A program made the translations under genes and the position numbers. DNA of 14,869 nucleotides from Bacteroidota bacterium (GTDB lineage Bacteria; Bacteroidota; Bacteroidia; Flavobacteriales; Flavobacteriaceae): positions 1 through 14,869 of the forward strand of contig JAJYTI010000033.1 in the NCBI GenBank assembly GCA_021793135.1. The letters are read 5' to 3'. Shown here one piece after another: positions 1-6,362 of the stretch (position 1 is the first letter of the stretch; each line of letters starts with the position of its first letter). Under the pieces are notes generated by a model. That model did no database searches and was not told where the DNA came from. It saw only the letters and a program-made list of their open reading frames with translations.

Positions 1-221
1 AGAATAAGACTATAATCCGTTATTTAGATATTGCAAATAACCAAACTACTGCCGGTCAAACTATTTATGGTTTACAGTTTACTGCAGATTATGCATTAAC
101 AGATAGTTTTACAGTGTTGTTCTACTACGATCATACGTTCTCGGAATATGCTATATCAACAGCATTCCCACAAACAACGGTACGTAGTGGTATCACTCTG
201 CGATATATATTTGGAAATTAA
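1..221 (+). CDS. sprA: SprA, type IX secretion outer-membrane translocon (C-terminal fragment)
   Basis: Partial gene: the window opens inside it. The frame is read from base 3 and ends at TAA 219-221, leaving 72 C-terminal residues. The translation shows alternating polar and aromatic beta-strand patterns (for example TIYGLQFTADYAL and FTVLFYYDHTF) and finishes with IRYIFGN-like strand residues (ITLRYIFGN), ending in an aromatic-Gly-Asn. This matches the terminal strands of SprA/Sov, the giant outer-membrane barrel that exports type IX secretion and gliding substrates in Bacteroidota. The ending FYYDHTFSEYAISTAFPQTT is the part I recognise as SprA. In Flavobacteriia sprA is usually followed by gcvH, as here, which supports the call. 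The signal peptide and the bulk of the barrel lie outside the window. Confidence 0.85.
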   Translation, partial: NKTIIRYLDIANNQTTAGQTIYGLQFTADYALTDSFTVLFYYDHTFSEYAISTAFPQTTVRSGITLRYIFGN

Positions 222-264
222 AAAAATAACATAGAAATTAATTATTAATTTAACCTTAGTAAAA

Positions 265-645
265 ATGAATTTACCAACCGATTTAAAGTACACAAAAGAC
301 CACGAGTGGATTCGCATAGAAGGCGATTTAGCCATTGTAGGTGTAACCGATTTTGCACAAGGCGAATTAGGTGATATTGTTTATGTGGATGTTGACTCAG
401 AAGGCGACACTTTAGACAGAGAAGAAGTGTTTGGAACTGTTGAGGCAGTAAAAACAGTATCAGACTTGTTTATGCCATTAACTGGTGAAGTAGTAGAATT
501 TAATGAGCAATTAGAGGACGAACCTGAATTAGTGAATTCTGATCCTTATGGTGATGGATGGATGATTAAAATTAAATTTAGTAATCCAGAAGAGCTTGAC
601 GAATTACTAGATGCCGATGCTTATAAAGAAAGTGTTGCGTCGTAA
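265..645 (+). CDS. gcvH: Glycine cleavage system H protein
   Basis: This 126-residue protein is the usual length for GcvH, the lipoylated shuttle that carries the aminomethyl group between the P, T and L proteins of cytoplasmic glycine cleavage. The N-terminus LKYTKDHEWIRIEG is diagnostic. The hairpin carrying the swinging arm lies around residues 53-70 (EEVFGTVEAVKTVSDLF), with Lys63 as the predicted lipoyl-lysine. The glycine-rich segment NSDPYGDGWMIKI (about 91-103) is the conserved C-terminal H-protein motif. The ATG at 265 begins immediately before the conserved region, 43 bases after the sprA stop, in an AT-rich spacer with no terminator, so readthrough from sprA is possible. Its 3' end overlaps the next gene. 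No gcvP or gcvT is in the window. Confidence 0.97.
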   Translation: MNLPTDLKYTKDHEWIRIEGDLAIVGVTDFAQGELGDIVYVDVDSEGDTLDREEVFGTVEAVKTVSDLFMPLTGEVVEFNEQLEDEPELVNSDPYGDGWMIKIKFSNPEELDELLDADAYKESVAS

Positions 646-1018
646 ACACTTACTTTTAATTGCGTTAGTATTTACCATTATAGCTACTTGTGCTTTCTTA
701 ATGCCAGGCTCTAGTATTCCGTCTATTAAAATCGATACTTTCATAGGTATTGATAAAATAGTGCATGCAGGAATACATTTTGTCCTAGTATTATGTTGGT
801 TGGTTTACTATGCAACGCATACAGTAAAAGTTAAAGTTTCGAATGTCGTCTTTATTGTAGTGAGTTGTGTCATTTATGGCATAGTTATTGAATTGCTTCA
901 AGGGATGACTGATACTAGATCTTCGGAATTAGCCGATATCTACGCAAATATGACTGGAACAGCTCTTGGAACACTAGTTTTTTTAGTGTTAAAACCAAAA
1001 ATTGAAATCAAACCTTGA
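617..1018 (+). CDS. VanZ-like family membrane protein
   Basis: This small integral membrane protein has four predicted hydrophobic helices: LLLIALVFTIIATCAFLMPG, the segment after DKIVHAGIHFVLVLCWL, VVFIVVSCVIYGIVIELLQ, and TGTALGTLVFLVL. The VanZ-like pattern is visible: DK..H....F.L before helix 2, the G..IELLQ motif ending helix 3, and R..E..D..AN..G before helix 4. Founding members are linked to teicoplanin resistance, but the biochemical role of the family is not established. ATG 617 gives MLIKKVLRRKH, with a typical positively charged N-terminus. ATG 611 adds only two residues. Either start lies inside gcvH (29 or 35 bases of overlap), so translation is probably coupled. The neighbours on both sides are the usual ones for this gene in Flavobacteriia. 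Confidence 0.85.
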   Translation: MLIKKVLRRKHLLLIALVFTIIATCAFLMPGSSIPSIKIDTFIGIDKIVHAGIHFVLVLCWLVYYATHTVKVKVSNVVFIVVSCVIYGIVIELLQGMTDTRSSELADIYANMTGTALGTLVFLVLKPKIEIKP

Positions 1019-1031
1019 AAATCATTTTCAA
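1015..1031. repeat. 17-bp perfect inverted repeat at the end of the VanZ-like gene
   Basis: TTGAAAAT-C-ATTTTCAA has perfect 8-base arms around a single central C. The VanZ-like stop codon TGA (1016-1018) lies inside the left arm. It sits 47 bases before the TonB-family start. There is no T-run after it, so it is not a standard terminator, and the one-base centre suits a protein-bound operator better than an RNA hairpin. Its function is unknown and chance symmetry in AT-rich DNA is possible. Confidence 0.35.
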
Positions 1032-1077
1032 AACCAAGAGATTTTCCATACTTTAGCAACATTATAAAAATATCAAT

Positions 1078-1809
1078 ATGGAATCGAAAAAAAATCCTAA
1101 AGCTGATCTGAACCGAAGGGGGATGGTGTTCTTCCAACTAGGTCTGATAGCTATGCTTTTGTTTTCGTGGATGGCCATTGAGTGCAAGACCTACGACAAA
1201 GAGGATATCGACTTAGGAATAGTGGATGCCGGCGATGACTTGGAAGAGGAAATACCAATCACCCAAATGCAACCGCCACCACCGCCACCGCCACCACCGC
1301 CACCACCAGCTGCGCCTGAGGTTATTGAAATAATCGAAGACGATGACGAAGAGGTGGAGGAAACGGTAATCGAATCGTCTGAGACAGATCAACTCGAAGA
1401 AATCGTGGAAATCGAAGATATCGTAGAAGATGTTGTCGAAGAAGTAGTAGAAGAGGTGCCATTTGCTGTTATCGAAAATGTGCCTGTGTATCCAGGATGT
1501 GAAAACGAAAATGGAAATGAAGCTAAGAAAAACTGTATGACTCAAAGAATACAGCAGTTTGTTCAACGCCGATTTAATACAGATTTAGGTTCACAATTAG
1601 GATTACGTGGAGTTCAACAAATCTTCGTTATGTTTACAATAGACGTAAATGGTGATGTTTCTAATGTTCAAGTACGTGCACCGCACCAAAGATTAGAAAC
1701 AGAGGCGAGAAGTGTTATTGCTAAGCTACCTAAAATGGAGCCAGGTTCTCAAAGAGGTACTAAAGTTCCTGTATCATATACATTGCCTATCCGTTTCGAA
1801 GTTCAATAA
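1078..1809 (+). CDS. TonB-family energy transducer
   Basis: This 243-residue TonB-like protein would couple the inner-membrane proton motive force to outer-membrane TonB-dependent receptors. Order of parts: a short charged cytoplasmic N-terminus (1-15), one membrane anchor (about 16-34), and an acidic juxtamembrane stretch. An uninterrupted run of 12 prolines (66-77) follows, then a strongly Glu/Asp/Val-rich linker (about 81-127). The C-terminal TonB domain (about 131-243) contains VPVYPGCE, a second Cys at 153, the segment FTIDVNGDVSNVQV, and the final strand VSYTLPIRFEVQ. Cys141 and Cys153 fit the YPGCE...C arrangement common in Bacteroidota TonB homologues. No exbB or exbD lies beside it. 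The gene stands 59 bases after the VanZ-like gene and is followed by a terminator. The exact paralogue is uncertain, so no gene symbol is given. Confidence 0.88.
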   Translation: MESKKNPKADLNRRGMVFFQLGLIAMLLFSWMAIECKTYDKEDIDLGIVDAGDDLEEEIPITQMQPPPPPPPPPPPPAAPEVIEIIEDDDEEVEETVIESSETDQLEEIVEIEDIVEDVVEEVVEEVPFAVIENVPVYPGCENENGNEAKKNCMTQRIQQFVQRRFNTDLGSQLGLRGVQQIFVMFTIDVNGDVSNVQVRAPHQRLETEARSVIAKLPKMEPGSQRGTKVPVSYTLPIRFEVQ

Positions 1810-1832
1810 TAACTCGAACAGTCAATAAATAT

Positions 1833-1868
1833 AAAAAACCACTCTTATTATATAAGGGTGGTTTTTTT
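1833..1868 (+). terminator. Rho-independent terminator after the TonB-family gene
   Basis: CCACTCTTA (1839-1847) pairs with TAAGGGTGG (1853-1861) around a 5-base loop, with one G-U wobble. The stem is extended by a flanking A-run (1833-1838) facing the T-run (1862-1868). The hairpin plus T-tract is a classical intrinsic terminator, and the A-run may give weak activity in the other direction too. Confidence 0.88.
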
Positions 1869-1896
1869 GTTAATAAAAACTATAACTTTTAATCGG

Positions 1897-1926
1897 TTGT
1901 ATTGCAAGTAGAAACTGCTATCTTTG
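1897..1926 (+). promoter_or_regulatory. Bacteroidota-type promoter for the cyoE/oxidase operon
   Basis: A TTG -33 element (1897-1899) is followed after 19 bases by TATCTTTG (1919-1926), a perfect match to the TAnnTTTG -7 consensus of the Bacteroidota primary sigma factor. It follows directly after the upstream terminator. Expected transcription starts near 1931-1934 would give a leader of only about 15 bases before the TTG start of cyoE. Confidence 0.8.
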
Positions 1927-1946
1927 CACTGCAAAAATAAAATGTT

Positions 1947-2843
1947 TTGGGCGTAACACAATCTCAAACTATAGCTCCGTCTTTAGTGAAAGACTTTGCT
2001 GAGGTAACAAAGATGCGATTATCCGTTAGTGTGGTAATCTCATCTATAGCGGGTTATTTATTAGGAGCCGATACAGTTAGCTTTTCCGTGTTAGTTTTAC
2101 TAGCTATCGGAGGGTATTGTATGGTTGGAGCTTCTAATGTTTTTAATCAAGTAATTGAAAAAGATATCGATGCACTTATGCATCGAACTAAAAATAGGCC
2201 AGTAGCTTCTGGTCGATTGTCTGTAAATACAGCAATGACTCTAGCCATAGTTCTCACTTTGTTAGGGCTTAGTATACTTTATGCTATAAATCCTAAAACT
2301 TCCATGTTTGGAGCTATTTCCATCTTCATGTATGTGAGCTTATATACACCGTTAAAAACCAAAACTCCACTGTCTGTATTTGTTGGGGCGTTTCCTGGCG
2401 CAATACCATTTATGCTTGGTTGGGTTGCGGCAACCAATAACTTTGGAATAGAGGCTGGGACCTTATTTATGATTCAGTTTTTCTGGCAATTCCCTCATTT
2501 TTGGGCTATAGGTTGGTTCTTATATGATGATTATGCTAGAGCAAATATATATATGCTGCCAAATGGTAAACGTAATAAAAGCACGGCATTACAAATGCTT
2601 TTATATACTTTGTGGACAGTCTTATGTTCTTTAATACCAATATTTGGCTTAACAGGTGATTTAAAACTTACCCCTATCGCTGGGGTTATTGTTGGACTAA
2701 TCGGAGTTTGGAATTTATATTATGCATATAAGATGTACAAAATCCGAAACGAAGCAATGGCAAGAAAACTAATGCTTATTAGTGTAAGTTATATTACATT
2801 AATTCAATTGATATATGTACTTGATAAATTTTTACTTCAATGA
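1947..2843 (+). CDS. cyoE: Protoheme IX farnesyltransferase (heme O synthase)
   Basis: A 298-residue polytopic UbiA-superfamily prenyltransferase (CyoE/CtaB) that adds a farnesyl group to heme B, giving the heme O used by terminal oxidases (or converted to heme A). The first prenyl-diphosphate-binding motif is at residues 67-85 (NQVIEKDID followed by RTKNRP). The second Asp-rich region is DDYARANIYMLP (194-205). The segment YTPLKTKTPLSVFVGAFPGA (about 133-151) is highly characteristic. The start is TTG at 1947: an in-frame stop lies at 1938, and the first in-frame ATG (codon 23) would remove the conserved N-terminal segment FAEVTKMRL. An out-of-frame ATG at 1942 opens a four-codon mini-ORF spanning this start. 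The stop overlaps the next ATG as ATGA. Oxidase genes directly downstream fix its role. Confidence 0.96.
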   Translation: MGVTQSQTIAPSLVKDFAEVTKMRLSVSVVISSIAGYLLGADTVSFSVLVLLAIGGYCMVGASNVFNQVIEKDIDALMHRTKNRPVASGRLSVNTAMTLAIVLTLLGLSILYAINPKTSMFGAISIFMYVSLYTPLKTKTPLSVFVGAFPGAIPFMLGWVAATNNFGIEAGTLFMIQFFWQFPHFWAIGWFLYDDYARANIYMLPNGKRNKSTALQMLLYTLWTVLCSLIPIFGLTGDLKLTPIAGVIVGLIGVWNLYYAYKMYKIRNEAMARKLMLISVSYITLIQLIYVLDKFLLQ

Positions 2844-3418
2844 GTAAACAGTTATATAAATATTCCAATCAAGACCGAGCAAAAAAGATGATGCTGTGGT
2901 TTGCTATTATTAGTCTTTCTATGGCATTTGCAGGGCTTACTAGTGCTTATGTAGTAAGTGCTGAACGTCCAGACTGGATAACAGATTATACAATTCCAAC
3001 ACCTTTTTATATCAGTCTAGCTGTTATAATACTAAGTAGTGTTACAATGCACTTTGCAAAGGTCAATATTCAAAGAGAGAAGCATAAAGTAGGAATGTAT
3101 CTACTGGTAACTACTTTTGTACTTGGAATCTTATTCATTATATTACAATTTAGAGGATTCAACGATTTTATAAGATCAGGTTATTATTTCACCGGAAGTG
3201 AAAGTAATATAACTACATCTTATATCTACTTAATCGTATTATTACACGTTGCGCATATCGTTGGGGGACTTCTAGCACTTTTAGTTGTAATTTATAATCA
3301 TTTTAAATTGAAGTATAAAAACGGCAAAACCCTTGGTATTGAGCAAGCTGCCACGTTTTGGCATTTTCTAGATGGCCTATGGATTTATCTGTTTTTATTT
3401 TTCTATTTCGTTAGATAA
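2840..3418 (+). CDS. Heme-copper oxidase subunit III, short form
   Basis: A 192-residue COX3-family membrane protein of an aerobic terminal oxidase. About five hydrophobic helices are visible (roughly 18-40, 56-74, 84-103, 127-152 and 172-190), as in CyoC/CtaE-type subunits that lack the first two helices of mitochondrial COX3. The ending WHFLDGLWIYLFLFFYFVR is the hallmark subunit III C-terminus, and HVAHIVGGL in helix 4 matches the family's conserved histidine region. It starts in ATGA overlap with cyoE, so translation is coupled. A second, longer COX3 gene follows, which is the usual tandem arrangement in Bacteroidota. Whether the protein belongs to a cytochrome c or a quinol oxidase cannot be decided without subunits I and II. 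Confidence 0.9.
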   Translation: MSKQLYKYSNQDRAKKMMLWFAIISLSMAFAGLTSAYVVSAERPDWITDYTIPTPFYISLAVIILSSVTMHFAKVNIQREKHKVGMYLLVTTFVLGILFIILQFRGFNDFIRSGYYFTGSESNITTSYIYLIVLLHVAHIVGGLLALLVVIYNHFKLKYKNGKTLGIEQAATFWHFLDGLWIYLFLFFYFVR

Positions 3419-3428
3419 AAATTTAACG

Positions 3429-3436
3429 TATTTTTG
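3429..3436 (+). promoter_or_regulatory. Possible internal promoter -7 box before the long subunit III gene
   Basis: TATTTTTG in the 46-base gap between the two subunit III genes matches TAnnTTTG. No good TTG -33 element stands 19-20 bases upstream (only TTTCG at 3406-3410). In AT-rich DNA such an octamer can occur by chance, so this is only a candidate secondary promoter. Confidence 0.3.
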
Positions 3437-3464
3437 AACATTACTAAAAACCAATATTATTTGT

Positions 3465-4448
3465 ATGGAAGCTACTGTTGTTAAAACAGGTACAGAGGGT
3501 AAGACCTGGGGAGGTGCAAATAAACCTCTTAAAGCAAGCTACGGTAAATTAATGCTGTGGATCTTTCTTTTTTCTGATTCCCTTACGTTTACAGGATTTT
3601 TAGTCTCTTATGGACTAACACGTTTTAGATTTGCCGATTCTTGGCCTATCGCAGATGAGGTATTTAATCACGTTCCATTCTTTCATAGTATAGAGGAGCC
3701 AATGATTTTCGTGGCATTTATGACATTCCTCTTGATTTTTTCTTCTGTGACAATGGTATTGGCAGTAGATGCGGGAGCAAGAATGAAACAAAAAATGGTT
3801 ACTCTATATTTGTTCTTGACTCTATGTGGAGGTCTAACCTTTATTAGCTCACAAGCATTCGAGTGGTCTACTTTTATTAAAGGTGGATACGGTGCTATAG
3901 AAACCAAAGGTGGTAATATTTTACAATTTGTAGACACAGAAGGAGAGCGTGTTTCTATCCATGATTTTGCATTGGCAGATAATAGCGAAAGAGAAGTTCA
4001 TGCTAAGAATAAAGGCTTATGGTACGTTGGTGAACCATCTACTCCTACAGAAGTGTCTTTTAATCAAGTGAAAGAAGGCTTCTTAGCAAATGATAATATT
4101 CTAGTGCGTGTTCAAGATAAAGATGAGTATGGAGAGCATATTATTCTATCTAGAGAAGACTCTAAAGCTAAATTCCTAGAAGAGGGAAGCCTAGTAGTGG
4201 AAGGTGCAAACTTAATTCATAACGAATATGGTCACCGTCTTTTTGCTAACTATTTCTTCTTTATTACTGGATTCCACGGATTCCACGTTTCCATTGGAAT
4301 TATGTTGTTATTTACTGTGTTTTTTAATACTATAGTAGGAACATATGAGAAGCGTAAGAGCTATGAGATGGTAGAGAAAGTAGGATTGTACTGGCACTTT
4401 GTTGACTTAGTGTGGGTATTTGTATTTACATTCTTCTATCTTGTTTAA
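3465..4448 (+). CDS. Heme-copper oxidase subunit III, long form with soluble insertion
   Basis: A 327-residue COX3-family subunit. Helices are predicted near residues 28-50, 80-101, 111-130, 259-290 and 306-327. It ends in the family signature GLYWHFVDLVWVFVFTFFYLV (given here in part), with FFFITGFHGFHVSIG (264-278) as the conserved helix with histidines. Between helices 3 and 4 lies a hydrophilic insertion of roughly 110 residues (about 143-256), rich in Glu, Lys and Asp, which should form a soluble loop. From memory, the same insertion occurs in other flavobacterial long COX3 proteins, so I take it as a lineage trait and not a fusion specific to this genome. The gene lies between the short COX3 and the subunit IV gene, in one transcription unit. 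Confidence 0.92.
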   Translation: MEATVVKTGTEGKTWGGANKPLKASYGKLMLWIFLFSDSLTFTGFLVSYGLTRFRFADSWPIADEVFNHVPFFHSIEEPMIFVAFMTFLLIFSSVTMVLAVDAGARMKQKMVTLYLFLTLCGGLTFISSQAFEWSTFIKGGYGAIETKGGNILQFVDTEGERVSIHDFALADNSEREVHAKNKGLWYVGEPSTPTEVSFNQVKEGFLANDNILVRVQDKDEYGEHIILSREDSKAKFLEEGSLVVEGANLIHNEYGHRLFANYFFFITGFHGFHVSIGIMLLFTVFFNTIVGTYEKRKSYEMVEKVGLYWHFVDLVWVFVFTFFYLV

Positions 4449-4469
4449 TCTTATAAAGACAAATTTAAA

Positions 4470-4871
4470 ATGGCACAAGAACATAATTTAGCGATATTTA
4501 GAGGGAAGCTTAAGTTTAAAGATAACCAAAGCAAGATATGGGGAGTATTCATTTTACTTTCTATTGTAACTGCAATAGAGGTAGGACTAGGTATGCTACG
4601 CCCAGAAGCATTAATCCACACCAAATGGTTTAGCTTTATTCCTATTTTGGAAATGACTCCGCTTACATTTATCTTTATTTTACTGACTATCGTGAAAGCA
4701 TACTACATTACTTGGGACTTTATGCACATGAGAGATGAGGTTAAATTCCTTCGTCGTATTATTGTATGGTCTGCGGTATTCTACATTATCTACTTTGTAG
4801 TGTTAGTATTGCTAGAAGGACAGTATATGTATGATGTATTAACAAATGGCTTTATTAAATTCGATTTTTAA
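4470..4871 (+). CDS. Cytochrome oxidase subunit IV family protein (caa3/CyoD type)
   Basis: A 133-residue membrane protein with three predicted helices (about 24-42, 64-81 and 97-116), the topology of the prokaryotic COX4/CyoD family. The segment between helices 2 and 3, KAYYITWDFMHMRDEVKFLR (76-95), has the conserved pattern of helix 2 running into a Met/His-Lys/Arg turn before helix 3. The subunit is non-catalytic and probably helps assemble or stabilise the oxidase. It lies 21 bases after the long subunit III gene and is the last gene before a strong terminator, so it closes the cyoE unit. Confidence 0.88.
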   Translation: MAQEHNLAIFRGKLKFKDNQSKIWGVFILLSIVTAIEVGLGMLRPEALIHTKWFSFIPILEMTPLTFIFILLTIVKAYYITWDFMHMRDEVKFLRRIIVWSAVFYIIYFVVLVLLEGQYMYDVLTNGFIKFDF

Positions 4872-4896
4872 TTTAAAGCATAATATAAATTTTTAT

Positions 4897-4934
4897 AACG
4901 CCTCTCTATAACTTTTAGAGAGGCGTTTTTATTT
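4897..4934 (+). terminator. Rho-independent terminator closing the oxidase operon
   Basis: AACGCCTCTCTA (4897-4908) pairs perfectly with TAGAGAGGCGTT (4916-4927) around a 7-base loop, followed by a T-tract (4926-4934). The GC-rich 12-bp stem with a T-run is a clear intrinsic terminator separating the oxidase subunits from the assembly genes. Confidence 0.92.
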
Positions 4935-4992
4935 TAATATTCATAAACTCAACATTGATACTTCTATCGTTGTTTAAATTAACTACTTAATA

Positions 4993-5023
4993 TTGTGCTT
5001 TGGCGATATTGAGTGTATTTTTG
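4993..5023 (+). promoter_or_regulatory. Bacteroidota-type promoter for the copper-assembly genes
   Basis: TTG (4993-4995), a 20-base spacer and TATTTTTG (5016-5023) fit the -33/-7 consensus. Predicted transcription starts near 5030 leave about 14 bases before ATG 5044. This also argues against the longer in-frame start at TTG 4993, which would lie inside the promoter. Confidence 0.75.
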
Positions 5024-5043
5024 CATCTCAAAACGAAACCAAG

Positions 5044-5700
5044 ATGACTAAGAAATATATCGTATTATTCTTATTGTTTATTGTTCCAATTCTAGCTTAT
5101 GTGTTCTTCGCTTCTGGAGTAAATAATTTTATGAAACTTCCAGTGCTTACAGAAAATGTGCAAGACTTAGAAGGTTTTTACGACGAAGAAGGAAATGCAG
5201 TAAGCTTAAATGAGAAAATAAGTTTGATTTTATTTTTAGGTGATGATCCTATAGAACACCAAGTGAGTGCTTATAATTTAGTGCATAAAATTTATAAGAA
5301 AAATCATAGTTTTTTCGATTTCCAATTAATTACTGTTTTGCCAAAAGGTACAGAAGAGAAAGTGAAACCTTTAATGCAAGAGATTAGTATGGCTGTGGAA
5401 GATACTAGTGATTGGATTTTTGCTTATGGATCTATGGAGGATATAAAGGTGTTTCATGATAGCTTTTTTTCTCCTTATAACCTAGATGAGAACGGATATA
5501 GCCAGTATGTATTTATCCTAGATAAAGATCGTAATTTACGTGGTCGTGATAATGATAAAGATGTTGATATAATGTACGGTTACGATTCTGAAAATTATGC
5601 CGAAATCAATAATAAGTTAGGCGATGATTTAAAAGTGTTGTTAGCCGAATATCGTATGGCGCTTAAGAAAAATAATAGAAATGATTATTTAGTTCAATAA
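5044..5700 (+). CDS. Cysteine-less Sco1-like membrane-anchored protein
   Basis: A 218-residue protein: short basic N-terminus, one membrane helix or uncleaved signal anchor (about 5-23), then an extracytoplasmic domain. The domain order resembles Sco1: PVLTENVQDLEGFYDEEGN (33-51, like the Sco segment before the first strand), the strand SLILFLGDD (60-68), a helix, the strand FQLITVLP (93-100), and YVFILDKDRNLRGR (155-168) where Sco proteins have their last strands. No cysteine occurs anywhere in the 218 residues. The position of the copper-binding CxxxC holds DDPIE (67-71), so classical Sco copper binding or thiol exchange is impossible. It is 22 bases upstream of a genuine Sco gene. An accessory or structural role in oxidase assembly is my inference; membership in the Sco or thioredoxin fold should be tested. 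Confidence 0.7.
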   Translation: MTKKYIVLFLLFIVPILAYVFFASGVNNFMKLPVLTENVQDLEGFYDEEGNAVSLNEKISLILFLGDDPIEHQVSAYNLVHKIYKKNHSFFDFQLITVLPKGTEEKVKPLMQEISMAVEDTSDWIFAYGSMEDIKVFHDSFFSPYNLDENGYSQYVFILDKDRNLRGRDNDKDVDIMYGYDSENYAEINNKLGDDLKVLLAEYRMALKKNNRNDYLVQ

Positions 5701-5722
5701 CTCATTTAATCAGTAAAGAATT

Positions 5723-6361
5723 ATGACAGCTAAAAAAAACAACTATTCCTATATTGGAATTTCCTTTATTGTTTTATTGTTTGGTATTTGGGTAGTACCT
5801 AAAGTAGTAGACAGATTAAAGCCACAGGCAAAAGAAATGGCTCTCATTGGTCCTGTTCCCGAATTTTCATTGATAAATCAACACAACGAACCTATAACTC
5901 AAGAAGATTTATTAGGGAAAGTCTATGTAGTAGAGTTCTTTTTCACAACTTGTCCATCTATCTGCCCTATTATGCATAAAAGTATGGTGAAAGTTCAAGA
6001 TAAATACTTTGGAAATCCTAATGTGGCATTTGTGTCAGTAACGATCAATCCAGACGTTGATACACCGCAAGTCCTTTTAGATTATGCTAAAGAGAATAAT
6101 GTAAGTAATAACAATTGGCAGTTTCTTACGGGAGATATAAATGATATATATGCATTAGCCAATCAAGGTTTTAATCTCTATGCGGCCGAAGCGCCAGAAG
6201 TGGAAGGTGGGTTTGAGCATTCAGGATTTTTTGCTTTAGTAGATAAAGAAGGAAATATCCGATCTAGAATTGTAGACCAAGGTAATCCAAAGATATATTA
6301 CAATGGCTTGGAGGATAATGATGTGAAAATGTTAATAGATGATATAAAGAAACTTTTATAA
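5723..6361 (+). CDS. SCO1/SenC family copper chaperone
   Basis: A 212-residue membrane-anchored Sco protein (helix about 9-26), which delivers copper to, or reduces the cysteines of, the CuA site of cytochrome oxidase on the outer face of the membrane. The thioredoxin-like fold is clear. The strand VYVVEFFFTTCPSICPIM (67-84) carries the CxxxC copper ligands Cys77 and Cys81. VAFVSVTINPDVDTPQVL (101-118) is a Sco hallmark, and the third ligand is His166 in EHSGFFALVDKEGNIR. The length is typical. It is followed after one base by the DUF420 gene and preceded by the Cys-less paralogue, so the three are probably co-transcribed. The presence of Sco suggests the oxidase has a CuA-type subunit II, which is not visible here. 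Confidence 0.95.
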   Translation: MTAKKNNYSYIGISFIVLLFGIWVVPKVVDRLKPQAKEMALIGPVPEFSLINQHNEPITQEDLLGKVYVVEFFFTTCPSICPIMHKSMVKVQDKYFGNPNVAFVSVTINPDVDTPQVLLDYAKENNVSNNNWQFLTGDINDIYALANQGFNLYAAEAPEVEGGFEHSGFFALVDKEGNIRSRIVDQGNPKIYYNGLEDNDVKMLIDDIKKLL

Positions 6362-6362
6362 A

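Noticed and set aside
1213..1566. 117-codon minus-strand frame across the TonB-family gene
   Set aside because: It is the antisense of the proline and acidic codons, giving a Trp/Arg and Phe/Asp-rich product with no family resemblance; the plus-strand gene explains the region.
4993..5043. Longer N-terminus for the Cys-less Sco-like protein from TTG 4993
   Set aside because: This segment contains the -33 and -7 promoter boxes, and ATG 5044 gives a normal basic N-terminus directly before the membrane helix.
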